From Branchiostoma floridae (Eukaryota; Chordata; Leptocardii; Amphioxiformes; Branchiostomatidae): a stretch of DNA of 64,000 nucleotides. The position numbers were made by a program, and so were the translations under genes. Where the stretch lies: contig NC_049997.1 of assembly GCF_000003815.2 (NCBI RefSeq), positions 9,743,972 through 9,807,971 of the forward strand. The letters are read 5' to 3'. Below the pieces are notes generated by a model. It was not told the origin of the DNA. It did not search any database and worked only from the letters and a program-made list of their open reading frames with translations. Below, piece after piece: positions 1 to 10,959 of the stretch (the first letter of the stretch is position 1; every line of letters begins with the position of its first letter).

Positions 1-1237
1 TAGACAATGCTGGTCATTTTATATGTCTGTATTATAGACTGTATACGTAGATGCTGCAAATTTGAAGTCTATGATAGAATGACAAAGTTCTAAAATTTGA
101 CATCTGTTCGATCTATGATAAAATAAAGATGTAGGATATAGGAGTGAGCATACTTGTAATATTCAATATGTAAGGGTATAACCTTACGTATCCTTGGGAT
201 TTGGAAAGTGACATTCAAAATTTCATATGACCATAGTTTTAACATACGATAACGACCTTGAAACGCGTCAGGGGCATTACACAGACAGCAAAGCGCGAAG
301 AGCTGTTATTTACACATTGTGTGAGTACATAGGAGTCCCCTAACCACTGTTTGTGTTGGAGTGCATTAGCCGAGCACGCGTGTTTTCCCGCTGACAATGG
401 ATTGTCTGTCCGGACTGCCAGTGTCCTTCAGGACGAGTCGAGATGTTGATAAACTCTCATGGGGAGTACCTGACACCTGCGTGATGGTGTACATGTGGCG
501 ACTATCCTACCTTTGTGTTGGTGTTATCTGTGAGTAGACAGAAAAATGGAGTTTTTTCTGAGCTTGTGGAGAAGAAGGCGTGCCGCATAGAAGCTGCGAC
601 TGCTAAGCGACCGAAGTGCGACCAAGTATTTCATAGATCGCTTAACGATTATTCTATTAAATAGACTTAGAACGATTCTTTTATTCTTTATGTGTTTTTC
701 TTGTCTTTTTCATCATAATTTAGTCTCGTGGATCATATTCTGTGTTATGAAATCAAGGGTCACACAAATTCCGTCGCTGTATGGTCTCTCAGCGATCACC
801 GCCTGATGAAAGCTGGTTTCCTACTGAGCATTGTGCACGAGCGCCTCCTATGGTGCTTTGTATTACTGCAGCAATTGAGACGGAAGGCTCTCTGGCAGCC
901 GGTATTGTGTTATCGCTTTTCTTGTTGCGTCCTTGAACACGGAGGTATTGTTTTGTGTACTTCTGTGTTCTCTCCCTCTATGTCTTTCTCTATAATCTGA
1001 GATTTTGTTGATTTCGAAGGACTGCTTGATTATAGGCCTAGGCAGGTTATTCTGTATACAGTTTGTTTTCCTGATGCCTGAGATGTGTCGCATGTGCACA
1101 GGACTCTTTTTTTGTTTTAATCCCCTTTTGTTCAAGTGAAGCCTGTACCACTTCACAAAACAAACTTCATGCGTGTGTGCAAGCAGAGAACTCAGACAAT
1201 AATACACTTCAGTCAAGCATCTGTCATTATTCAAACC
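1..1237. other. Intergenic sequence 3' of the first ependymin-related gene
   Basis: No gene is supported here. A 46-codon ATG-to-stop frame on the plus strand (397..537) sits in the most CpG-rich part, but I do not recognise the peptide and nothing flanks it as an exon pair, so it is not called. The stretch from about 1060 to 1237 resembles the 3' flank of the second ependymin-related gene (about 5450-5634), so it belongs to the duplicated block. Confidence 0.5.
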
Positions 1238-1243
1238 TTTATT
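1238..1243 (-). promoter_or_regulatory. Polyadenylation signal of ependymin-related gene A
   Basis: TTTATT on the plus strand is AATAAA on the gene strand, about 520 bases after the stop codon. The paralogue has the same hexamer in a recognisably similar context at 5635..5640, including a shared gactcagacaata-like block nearby. That parallel is why I choose this signal. Confidence 0.55.
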
Positions 1244-1760
1244 TCTTACTTCTGAAAGAAATTTGCAAGAAAAATATTGCTGAGGAGATAAATTGTCCAT
1301 GATGTCTAGCCCTGTTATCGTGATGCTTTCATTGCACTATCAACTTCATATACTGTTCTCTTTTAAGAGCAACTTGAACTTATCAAATTCTTTGTCGCTT
1401 GTTGAAAATTACAAAATTCAAACTATCTCATGTCATTGTTTTATGATGATATATATAACTTTATTGCACAACAATTGTACGGGGTACAAAGTATGGCATC
1501 TACATAACTACAGTTCTATAGCTTAATGTAAGGCTTATCTAACTAATACAGAAGTTGTAGTATGGGATAAGTTTCTTACAGTCATTGGAAGCTTTTACAA
1601 TCATTTGAGGAATTTCTAATGCATAAACCTTCTTTGATATACCTCAGTGATTTGTGAGAAATCCGACCGGTGACGTTATATTCAACTTCGATAAACTACC
1701 TGATGAACTGAGGATGCTTCGTTCCCAGGATGTGACACTGAAAAGTTTGAGGTTCCCAGG

Positions 1761-4700
1761 TCAGGGATGAGCAGGTTTAAACAGCAGCGGTTTCTGTGTG
1801 GAAAGGAGAAACAAGAGCTATCAACTGCTGGAAACATATGACCAAAGCATGTCCAGAACACGAGATATGCAAACCGGAAGTTCTGCTGCAGTACTGTTAA
1901 AAGCGGCTAGGTGGCCCATTATTGAACTTGACCCTCGTTTTCCCGACACCTACACACCTACCAACTATCATGGAGATCCATCCACAGCTTCTCAGAATCA
2001 CGCTGTCCATTATCAAACACACCCACAAAAAACCAACAAGGTGACCCCGAAAACATAACCTTCATGGCGAGAACTGTGAACTGATGATTGTGGAAACATC
2101 CACTACCAGTTTCGTCAGTGACACTCAAAAGATAGCACTGGGATTTTATCTAGTCTATTTAAAACGTCTGACCATTTCCAAAATCATATCCTGTTTCTTA
2201 AACAACTATTTTTGGCATATCTTATTACCTGGATGTCTAAACAAATGAACCTTACCACCACATTATCCACGTCCATGGGGCAGGGCGGACTGGGGATGTC
2301 AAACACGGACGGGTCCTTGATGCCCTCAGTGATGTTGGTAAATCCATACGTGGTCACATAGGAGTCTGTATTATAGAGAAGAGGGCAACATTGGTCACGG
2401 CGTCACTTAACACAAAAACTGGGAGCTTTGTTAATGCAAGACATAGGAAGATGTCTGACAATAAGAATTAGACCCCGTTCATACCAGGATCCCGATCCAA
2501 CGGGGCGACAAAGCCCACCCAAACACTGGGACCCAACAAAGAATGCTTACCGAAATACTGCGTCTGTGAAACGGGTATGCAGCCGGGTCTGGTGAACTGA
2601 ATGTACCCGTTAAAACCGGGGATAAAATCCTGCAGTTGGTACTGCTCTATCATCAGTCCGTCGGGTCCGCCGATCTCAAACTTTTCAATCATCGTCGCGT
2701 TATCTGTGAAACAGGAATGAAAAAAAATCTCTCTTCTTTGTCTAGAAAATACATGTATAGGTTTCTGTACGATTTGTTAGCTTCCACATCAAATCTGTTC
2801 TTACTGATAGCTTGTGCAAAGTGTGCTAGGATATGATTGGTGGAGGTCACCACTCACGTGACCGTGACGTCAGCTGAAGTGTCCACTATGTTGGTTGGTC
2901 AACTGACTCACTCAACAGGATGTCTGTGATTTTTTTACCTCTACATATCCCAAGATCAAAGACATATCGATGATTCTGTGTTTTCACAATAATTTTCCCT
3001 ACATTCCGAACAATCGGTCGCCACGCACACACCAAACTAGGTAAATACCCATGCCGATCTGGCCCATACGTACCGGGTATACAATTCACCATAGGATAGG
3101 GCCAAGGAGTGGCGTAACACTGCCCTGCAACAATGGTGTACATCATCCCCTGTATGGAGAGAACAAGAATTAGACAACACGAAACAGTACTAGTGACATT
3201 TTTTTCTCTTCATTAGGAAATTCCATCCCGTAAACCACCATTGTCGACTGATTTCACCGAGGCTCTGGCATATTACTAACCGTTGACAAGAGTCACCGAA
3301 GACAGCTGAATTTCAGTATACGACGGACAACTGCAAGTGTCGAACAAAAGCTGAATATCGTACAGCTAATAACAGCCTGACGTCACTATGTGGATGCAGC
3401 CATGACTGTGTTCAACTACAACCCAGCCAAACAATATTTCCAATTCTCCAAATATCCTTTCACACCATTTACACCTTACATGTAGTGACTATGTCATATT
3501 CGCATTGCTGTGGACTCACACCAAAACAAACAGACAAGGGAACAAATACACCAACAATGTTTTGTAGTTATATGTTCTTTTTATCTGCAAGTTCATTCTA
3601 GTGACCCTGAAGAAGAGTGATGGGCGTCACTCGAAACGTGACTCTCCATTTCATCAAGTTGTATGGATTGAATTTGTATTTTAATATTGTTTACCTGGAT
3701 CTAAATTTGTTGGATAGGTCTTGTGAAGTATGTGATGAGCCTTATTGGTTACACTACGAATTCAGGTTTGGTCTGTTATGGTGTGACTAACCTTGTTATA
3801 GTCCTGGATAACTTTGATGACTAAGTGCCCCGGAATCACCACGGCGATCATCTTCCTGTCATAGTCGTAGGACTCAATGGCGCCGATCTTGCGCACCTCT
3901 GTGGAACAAAACATTTCAACAAAACATTTCATTATATTTACCTTTGCGGAAAGGAAGAATATTGTTTTTGATAATTTTCTTCCTCTTCTTCCGTTCCAAA
4001 TAAACTTTACGATCGAGGACATGGACTGATGTCGCTATGGTTATTGATACTCAGCATACATCCTGTAGTGTTCGATTACATAATGTAGCAAGCGTCAGGA
4101 CAGGGCTGGAGAGGCTGATCATGTACATGAATGTATTTTGTGTTGTTTCATTGTTGTATACATACTTACAGTAGATTAGTTTCCTCGTGATAATTGTAAA
4201 GCACTAGCAGCGAAGTGGCCAATGAACTCATTTGCCGGCTAAACTCATTCCCAGCCCATGATACTATCTTATGCCACCGCAATATCTGCTTGGTGATTAC
4301 TAGCATTTGCCATGAGCACCTTATACAAAAATGAAATATTGAGCAATTATATACATGTATCATTGAATTATAAAGTTAGCACAACTTACCGATCTTCCCG
4401 TCCACTGCCGTGGTGTTCTCGATCCCGACGAAACTCTCCCATTGTTTGGGAGCGCAGCATTGTTCTCCCCACACCGAGCATGCGCACACCGTCACCAACA
4501 GCGCTGATGGTAAAGCAAGGGCGGGAAAAGCATGGTTACGAAATGATACTGTCTTTGTTGAAGATTTTCCACTGTCATACAACACCAAAATTTGCTTACC
4601 TCGAATTTTCAGTCGCACTTCCGTCGACCTTCTTCAGGAGTGATGATTCGGTTACTCTGATCAAGTGACGTAGAGACTTAGAGTCTTTACTTAGATCCGA

Positions 4701-4938
4701 TTTCCACTGTACTCGAGGACAAAAACGGACCTATGTGGGTGACGTAGGACCGCTATCGCACGTCGGCTATATTTCATCCCTTTCCATCAGAGGCTGTGTC
4801 CGCTGAGAGACCAAAGGTTAAAAATGTACACAAAACAAATAGGGTGATCTCTGCTAACTTAATGATGTAACAGTTATACTAAAATAAAACGGATGAAAAA
4901 CGCTACAAATACTCACTGAAAGCGACAAACTTCAGCAT
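1761..4938 (-). CDS. Ependymin-related protein, tandem copy A (7 coding exons)
   Basis: Secreted ependymin/EPDR-family glycoprotein. Family members fold as a lipid-binding beta barrel and are exported to extracellular fluid or lysosomes. Exons on the minus strand: 4917..4938, 4390..4503, 3792..3898, 3074..3149, 2551..2703, 2256..2365, 1761..1793. All junctions are GT-AG and phases close exactly, giving 615 bases and 204 residues (human EPDR1 is about 224). Visible: signal peptide MLKFVAFTLLVTVCACSV, then EQCCAPKQWE matching the family N-terminus; AIESYDYD; an IQDYNKGMMYTI strand; PWPYPMVNC; glycosylation sequons NAT and NIT; GIKDPSVFDIPSPPCP, which matches EPDR1 GIKDPSVF closely; tail KPLLFKPAHP. 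Six cysteines follow the signal peptide. The start is the only ATG upstream of the signal peptide and is shared with copy B. Copy B lies directly upstream. Function beyond the family level is not known. Confidence 0.93.
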
Positions 4939-5032
4939 CTTTGCACCAAGACGGCGTAGGTTGGACAGGGCAGGAGACGAGCGTAAGTCAACGTTAACAC
5001 AGAGACCAGAGTACAGGTGAAAACCCTGTCTG

Positions 5033-5117
5033 TTTTTTAAGGTTACGTAACGTCCTCTAGGACATTCACCCTCACATGACCTCTATGAGAGGGCTACTGC
5101 GCATGCGTTCTCATATG
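5033..5117 (-). promoter_or_regulatory. Core promoter of ependymin-related gene A
   Basis: About 95-180 bases upstream of the ATG: a TTTTTTAA box (5033..5040; TTAAAAAA on the gene strand), then TGCGCATGCG (5098..5107), close to the NRF-1 palindrome GCGCATGCGC, then an E-box-like CATATG (5112..5117). The same three items in the same order occur upstream of copy B. Function is inferred from spacing and conservation. Confidence 0.5.
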
Positions 5118-5634
5118 AAAACCCGCGACAAAACGTGTAACTTAGCTCCTGTAACTCAAACTTTGTCCGTAACACTTGTTTACCATTGGACTACTGAAAT
5201 TGTCCTCATCTCATTTCTATTTCACTTCATAGACATAGGATACTAGTAAAACCTGCTCTACAATAAGATACCCTTAGCGTCACTGACGAATTCTTCCTGA
5301 AACGTCTGATTGTTTCCAAAATCATATCCAGTTGCTTGGGTAATTGCTACGAAAACCGTTCTGATCAATCGATTATTTTTACGAATTGTCTTAAGCTTGC
5401 TGACTTTAAAGTACAACTAGATGTCCCGTGTGCCGTATGCTTTTCTATGAGTGCCTTTGGTCTGAGATTGCATCGTATGTACACCTGTCTGTCTTTGTCA
5501 CCCTTTTGTTCAAGTGAATATAGTAACAGTCGGACAGTCCGACTTAACACAGCAAAGCCTTTGCGTGTATGTGTGCAAACATGGGACTCAGACAATAAAG
5601 CAGTTCATTTCAACAAACGTCAATTGTTCACAAC

Positions 5635-5640
5635 TTTATT
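5635..5640 (-). promoter_or_regulatory. Polyadenylation signal of ependymin-related gene B
   Basis: TTTATT on the plus strand (AATAAA on the gene strand), about 240 bases after the copy B stop codon, in the same sequence context as the copy A signal at 1238..1243. The 5' end of copy A begins about 500 bases further on, so the two genes are closely spaced head to tail. Confidence 0.55.
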
Positions 5641-5875
5641 TCTAAATTAGTGTTCATAAATTATTTGCTGTTCAGTGAACGTTATTGCAAAGAGACATCA
5701 TTGAAGAGATTTATTTCGAAGTTTGCAATGCAGTCTCAAGTATAAAGTCGTCATTTTCATACGTCAGCGATTTGGTGGAAAACTACTGACAGATGACCTC
5801 ACTACTTTTCAACAACCGAAGAAGTTGCTATGTCGGTGTGATCCTAACAGGTCGTGGGTGGCTCTCGTTCCCAGG

Positions 5876-8800
5876 TCAGGGATGGGCAGGTTCGAACAGC
5901 AGCGGTTTCTGTGTGTAAAGGAGAAAAAGACTGAACAAGAGCAAATTTACCACTCAAAAAATAATGACTGACATATCCAGAACACGAAATATCAAAACCG
6001 GAAGTTCCGTTGCAGTACCGTAAAAAGCGGACAGGAGGCCATTTGTCGCACTTGACTTGGCTTTGGCTTCCCGACACCTACTATAAATATTATGAAAGTC
6101 CATCCACACACAGAATCATTGCACGCTGCCAATAAAGAAACATACCCTAAAACACTGCCACAAACAAATCCGAAAACATAATCTCCTTGCCGAAGGTAAC
6201 AAACACTGAAAGAATCTTACCACCACGTTATCCACGTCCATGGGGCAGGGCGGACTGGGGATGTCAAATACGGACGGGTCCTTGATGCCCTCAGTGATGT
6301 TGGTAAACCCGAACATGGTCGCGTAGGACTCTGTGTGAGAGAGGTCAATAAAACCGTTAAAGAATCACTTTTATACAAAAACTGAGAGAATTTGTTGATG
6401 CAAGACATGGGAATTAGACTATATAGCCCCGATTTATATCAGGATTCGTGGATCAAATGCCACCAACTGACCAGGCCAACAGGGTCCGGACCTTTTGACC
6501 GACGGTAGTGTTTAGAGGCGTTGGTTTGTGAACTGGCGGGCCCAGGTGCGGCCGGGAGCCAGGAGACTGTTTCTACTGGCCTCTACTTTTTCATAACAAA
6601 GAAAATACTCACCGTAATACTGCGTCTGTGAAACAGGCAGGCAGCCGGGCCTGGTGAACTGTATGTACCCGTTAAAACCGGGGAGGAAGTCCTGCAGTTG
6701 GTACTGCTCGATCATCAGTCCGTCCTTTCCGCCCATCTCAAATGATGCGAGCATCGTGGCGTTGTCTGTAAAACGGAAATGAAAAGTCATGCAAATTGTG
6801 CAAATTTGGACTTGATTTACATATTGATAACGAGGGAAATCTATATTTAGAGTGTTTCCCATTATAGGACTCAAATAACATATGTAGTATTTAGCAGGTG
6901 GAATATTCGCAGATACAATTATGCAAATAAGTACCTAATTTGCATAATTAGTGTAGTAATTTAGTAAATGACTGGATTGCCAACATTTTGACCTGTGTTA
7001 GTTAATGTGTATATGACCAAGCATGAATTGTGCAGATGTGAAAGTAATTTGCATAATCAGAATATTTCATGGAGATATGAGGTCTCCGAACTCTTGTTAT
7101 CAGCTGTAACATTTCACGTGATGCAATGCTGCTGTTCTAAGTAAAAGGTGTGCCAAACTACGTCACAAACTACGTAATACCTACGCCGATCTTGGTCATA
7201 CGTACCGGGGATACAGTTCACCATAGGGAAAGGCCAAGGAGTGGTGAAACACATCCCTGCAACGATGGTGTACATCATCCCCTGTGTGGAGGGACAACAA
7301 ATACATGAACATTTCTTGCTACATATTTGGGAAGTTATTGTCGTACTCTATACAGAAATGATTTGATTTGAGTGATTTTACAGAGACCCTGGCATATTGC
7401 TAACCGGTGAGAATAACGCTAGTTCACCTGTACTGCTTCCGAGGGGTATCCTATATTTATCGTACGATCGCTACTTTCGGGCATTTTGGAGGACAAAAAT
7501 TTACGTCTCCTGCAAAGATTTAATAACTGTCTTGTAGACAAAATGCTGTTTTGGATCCGTGTCGGTGGTTGGTTCTGACAGGACTGGTTTGAAAATCCCA
7601 TGGCACCACAAAACGGTCACAAATCGTACGACGATCGCTCGACCTATGTGACCTCGCCCTTACCTTGTTGTAGTCCTGGATAAGTCTCATGTTTATGGCC
7701 GGGAACACCATGGCGATCTTCTTCTTGTCAAAGTCGTACGACTCAATGGCGTACTGCTGGGTCACCTCTGTGGGACAACAAATGTATTTACCAATAAAAT
7801 AACTATTTTATTATATAATTATGTTTGTATACACGAAAAGGTTCCCAAAGCATTTTAATTTCCTTTTCGCCCTCTTTTTTCTCTTCTTCCGTTACAAACA
7901 AACAAGACCAATGCTGTCGTCATGGTTACTAGTAAATCAGCAGAAATCCTGTGGTGTACACTGTGCAGCAAGTGTCAGGACAGAGCTGAAGAGGCTGGTC
8001 ATCATATGTATACTGTATATATATATATATGAATGTATTTTGCGTTGTTTTAGTGTTGTTAGCATACTTTATATACTGTAAATGTATTTCAGTTCGCGGG
8101 GATTTAATTTCGCGGTAGCGGGAAAAAGGACTTTTTGCGGTGGATTTAAGTTCGCGGTAACACCATAGACTGCAATCTAATATCATAATAGAAAAAATTT
8201 CGCGGTGGTTTTAAATTCGCGGTGAAGTGGTCACCGCGAAAACCGCGAACTTTAATCCACCGCGAACATTTCTGCATTTACAGTAGTAGATCAGTTTCCT
8301 ATAAGGCCATGTTGATTTGATTATATGGATGACATCCTCCGGGAACTCCAAAACTGATGCGAGCGAGCGAATAAAAAAAAAGTTTGGCCAAAAAAAAAAG
8401 TTGCCTTCAGTATCAAATCAAAGTGGCCAGGAAGGTTGAACATAGGGCTAAACACACATAGTATGGTATACCATGATACTCTGGACCTGAATTTTCTGTA
8501 CTGGTACTTCCCCCAACCAACAATAGATTTTTTTTCTTTCCGTCCTTTCACATCTTATTCTTTGACTTTAGATTCATTTTGGCATTCTATATATGGCATT
8601 AGTTATCTGTTTTCTGATACTTTTTTTTCAATCTACGGAATATTTGTGCTCATTTTACAGCTGCTTTGCACAATTTATTGTGTGGTCAAAAACTTTTTTT
8701 TTTTGGAAATGGCCGAAAATTGGTGCGAGCGCGGATGTCATCCATATAATCAAATCAACGTGGCCTAATTGTTAAAAAGTACTGTAAGTGCCATATGTAG

Positions 8801-10769
8801 CTGGTGTGTTACGCTGAAGGGCGGTTTTACCGGCTATATAGATAAAGATACAGATACAGACGTTGCAGCTTATAGAAAAAAATGAAATGTTCAGCAATCA
8901 TGCATAAAACCAATGGCAATGATTAAACATCAATGATAAAACTCACTGATCATTCCGTCCACTGCCGTGGTGTTCTCGATCCCGACGAAACTCTCCCATT
9001 GTTTGGGAGCGCAACATTGTTCTCCCCATACCGAGAACACGCACACGGTCATCAACAGCGCTGATGGTATAGCAAGGAGGGAGGGAAAAGCATGGTTAGG
9101 AAAAAATGTTACTCAACTGACCCTCTCAAAAACCTGCCGACCCTGTAGCCTCCATAGCAGGCTCTCTGGGCCTTTTTCTCTTCTTTATTTTTGTGCTCAT
9201 AATACACAACGACACAGTACAAAAGAAATGACCAGCAAAAGTGTATTATGAGCCAAAAAAGGCGGAGATGCTACCAACCCTGTTCTTTTTGTCGACCACT
9301 AGCGCTGGCAGGGGACTCAAATTTTCCATCTGATATGTGCGTGATGACAATCTTGCAGTAGAAAACTGTGCTTGTACCACGATTCTGTATAATCATAATA
9401 TGAATTATGATGCTGGAAATACCAATGTCCCGATGCATTTCAGTTTTACATTTTGCATTTTACTTTTAGGATCATTGAGCACATATGTTATGGAGAATGG
9501 CGCTGGTGTAAACCTTGAAAGATTGTTGATTACTTATATGAGTTGAGATGCACAAAGAAAGACGACAAAAAGACAAGAGGCATCGATTGTTTCGAAATAT
9601 AACAATAGCAAGGAGACAAAGGAGCGTGAACTTTCCAAGCTTGGACGGCGTCCCCGTAGCTTCAGACCAAATAACGAACTTCCGGTTTACATTTATCAAT
9701 TTTACCGATCTGTAGGCAAATGTGTATTGACATATTCTTTTAGAGAGCACGGCCTCTGTCTGAGCAAGGAGATTTTATCAAAGCTGAATGATAAAAGCTT
9801 CCTGGTCTGAGTTCATGCCGTCCTACTTCCAAAGCAAGACGAGGCCGTTGACATGGTCTGACGGCCCTCTGGCGGAAACGCTCAGAAAAAAAAGGAACAG
9901 TTGGGCCCCTCGACGATTCGGCACAGGTCCGGGACGACTCGGGTAGGGTTTTCAACTAGAGATAGGGTTGAGTAAGAACAAGAAGTAGGATTGTGGCTAG
10001 AGTTAGTCGCCCTCTGTTTAACACCGAACGTCAGCGACAGCCCTAGACCTGGTGTCGAAACGTCCTGATCGGCCAGGTGCCGAAACGTCTGGATAAATAC
10101 TGTGCGACGGATGCAGTGGAAGATGAAATACATTTTATATGTAACTGCCCCCATTATGAGGACGAAAGAAACAACCTTTTTGACACAATCAAAACAATAT
10201 TTCCAACTTTTCACCAGTTAGTAGACCTCAAAAAAACTATATTTCTGTTAAAATCACAGAACCCACTAATCATTAAAGAAGTGGGACTTTTCATCAGCCA
10301 CTGCCTCCAAAGAAGAAGTCAAACCACCCAGTAAAGAAAGTAGAAGCATGTACATAGATAGCTGACGTGTGTGTATTTAGAATAGACACTTGTTACTTTT
10401 TACTGTCTGTATCATTGCAATTAGCCTACGGGCATGGATTTGCAAATAAATAAAAAAAATAAAAAAATTATTCACCGAAGTTATGTACAACACCATGTAA
10501 TTTGGCCAATCTGTACTGTTTTTCAGCCACCAACGGAGGCTGGTGAACACTTGGACTCTGACTGGAGAGGGCTGACCTTATCAGGGGACGGAGCTGAACG
10601 GTGGCTGAGTCTAAAAACTACGTACGAAATCAAGGCTGGCCCCAGGTTTAATATTAAACCACTGTACACAAAACAAATAGGGCAACGGCTGCTCCATAAC
10701 ATGTAGTTACGCACTATACTAATATAAAACGCGTTACAAATACTTACCGACTGCGACAAACTTCAGCAT
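5876..10769 (-). CDS. Ependymin-related protein, tandem copy B (7 coding exons)
   Basis: Secreted ependymin/EPDR-family protein, paralogue of copy A with identical intron positions and phases. Exons on the minus strand: 10748..10769, 8947..9060, 7664..7767, 7206..7281, 6613..6765, 6221..6330, 5876..5908; 612 bases, 203 residues. Visible: signal peptide MLKFVAVALLMTVCVFSV, EQCCAPKQWESF, AIESYDFDKKKIAM, GMMYTIVAG, PWPFPMVNC, sequons NAT and NIT, GIKDPSVFDIPSPPCP, tail KPLLFEPAHP. Exon 3 is one codon shorter than in copy A and is the most diverged exon; exons 2 and 6 are almost identical at the DNA level. Intron 2 carries two MITEs (8076..8283, 8305..8765); intron 1 carries a LINE tail and a short repeat. 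No disruption is seen, so I take it as functional. Confidence 0.93.
8076..8283 (+). mobile_element. MITE, CTGTAAATG-ended family with GCGG reiterations
   Basis: Ends are CTGTAAATG and CATTTACAG, flanked by TA on both sides, suggesting a Tc1/mariner-type TA target duplication. The interior repeats TTCGCGG or CCGCGAA many times, in both orientations. Sister copies: 37373..37581, 46134..46342, 46533..46694, 49990..50181 and a decayed one at 20802..20990. It sits in intron 2 of ependymin-related gene B. Confidence 0.8.
8305..8765. mobile_element. MITE with about 33-bp terminal inverted repeats
   Basis: Begins GGCCATGTTGATTTGATT and ends with the near-exact reverse complement; the inverted repeats run through an ATGGATGACATCC-type sequence on both sides. 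The AT-rich core has no coding capacity. It lies 21 bases from the neighbouring MITE and in the same intron of ependymin-related gene B. Confidence 0.8.
9141..9285. repeat. Dispersed repeat (GGCTCTCTGGGCCTTT family)
   Basis: The motif GGCTCTCTGGGCCTTT and a following block with ctcataat and ccagcaaaagtg recur at 13774..13920. It lies in intron 1 of ependymin-related gene B. Termini are not well defined. Confidence 0.5.
10060..10475 (+). mobile_element. 5'-truncated LINE: reverse transcriptase C-terminal tail plus 3' end
   Basis: The open frame 10077..10334 ends with a region carrying AVEDEIHFICNCPHYEDER, the Cys/His-containing tail that follows the reverse transcriptase domain in many non-LTR retrotransposons, then LIIKEVGLFISHCLQRR and a stop. 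Downstream, gggcatggatttgcaa followed by (aata)n-like tailing is the same 3' terminus seen at about 17200 and 26600. The 5' part is missing, so this is a dead copy. It sits in intron 1 of ependymin-related gene B. The exact LINE clade is not resolved. Confidence 0.7.
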
Positions 10770-10870
10770 GTTTCCACCAAGACGGCGTAAATAAGACGAG
10801 ACAGGAGACAATAGACGAGCGTCAGATGCAGACAACACAGCGGTTTAAGCACAGGTAAATGTCTGTCTGC

Positions 10871-10959
10871 TTTTTAAAGGATCTCGGAACGTACTACAGG
10901 ACGTTCAACTGATGGCGTCACCGTCACATGCCGGGCTAGTGCGCATGCGCTCTCACGTG
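10871..10959 (-). promoter_or_regulatory. Core promoter of ependymin-related gene B
   Basis: Upstream of the copy B ATG: TTTTTAAA (10871..10878, self-complementary core), a perfect GCGCATGCGC NRF-1-type palindrome (10941..10950) and a CACGTG E-box (10954..10959). Order and spacing match copy A. Activity is inferred. Confidence 0.55.

Noticed and set aside
728..1300. Overlapping plus- and minus-strand open frames of 90-145 codons
   Set aside because: They overlap on opposite strands, lack family motifs or splice context, and lie across the polyadenylation region of ependymin-related gene A; chance frames.
10077..10334. 85-codon frame as a small host gene with a Cys/His motif
   Set aside because: EIHFICNCPHYEDER plus the downstream tail matches the end of a non-LTR retrotransposon better than any host protein, and the 5' part is missing.
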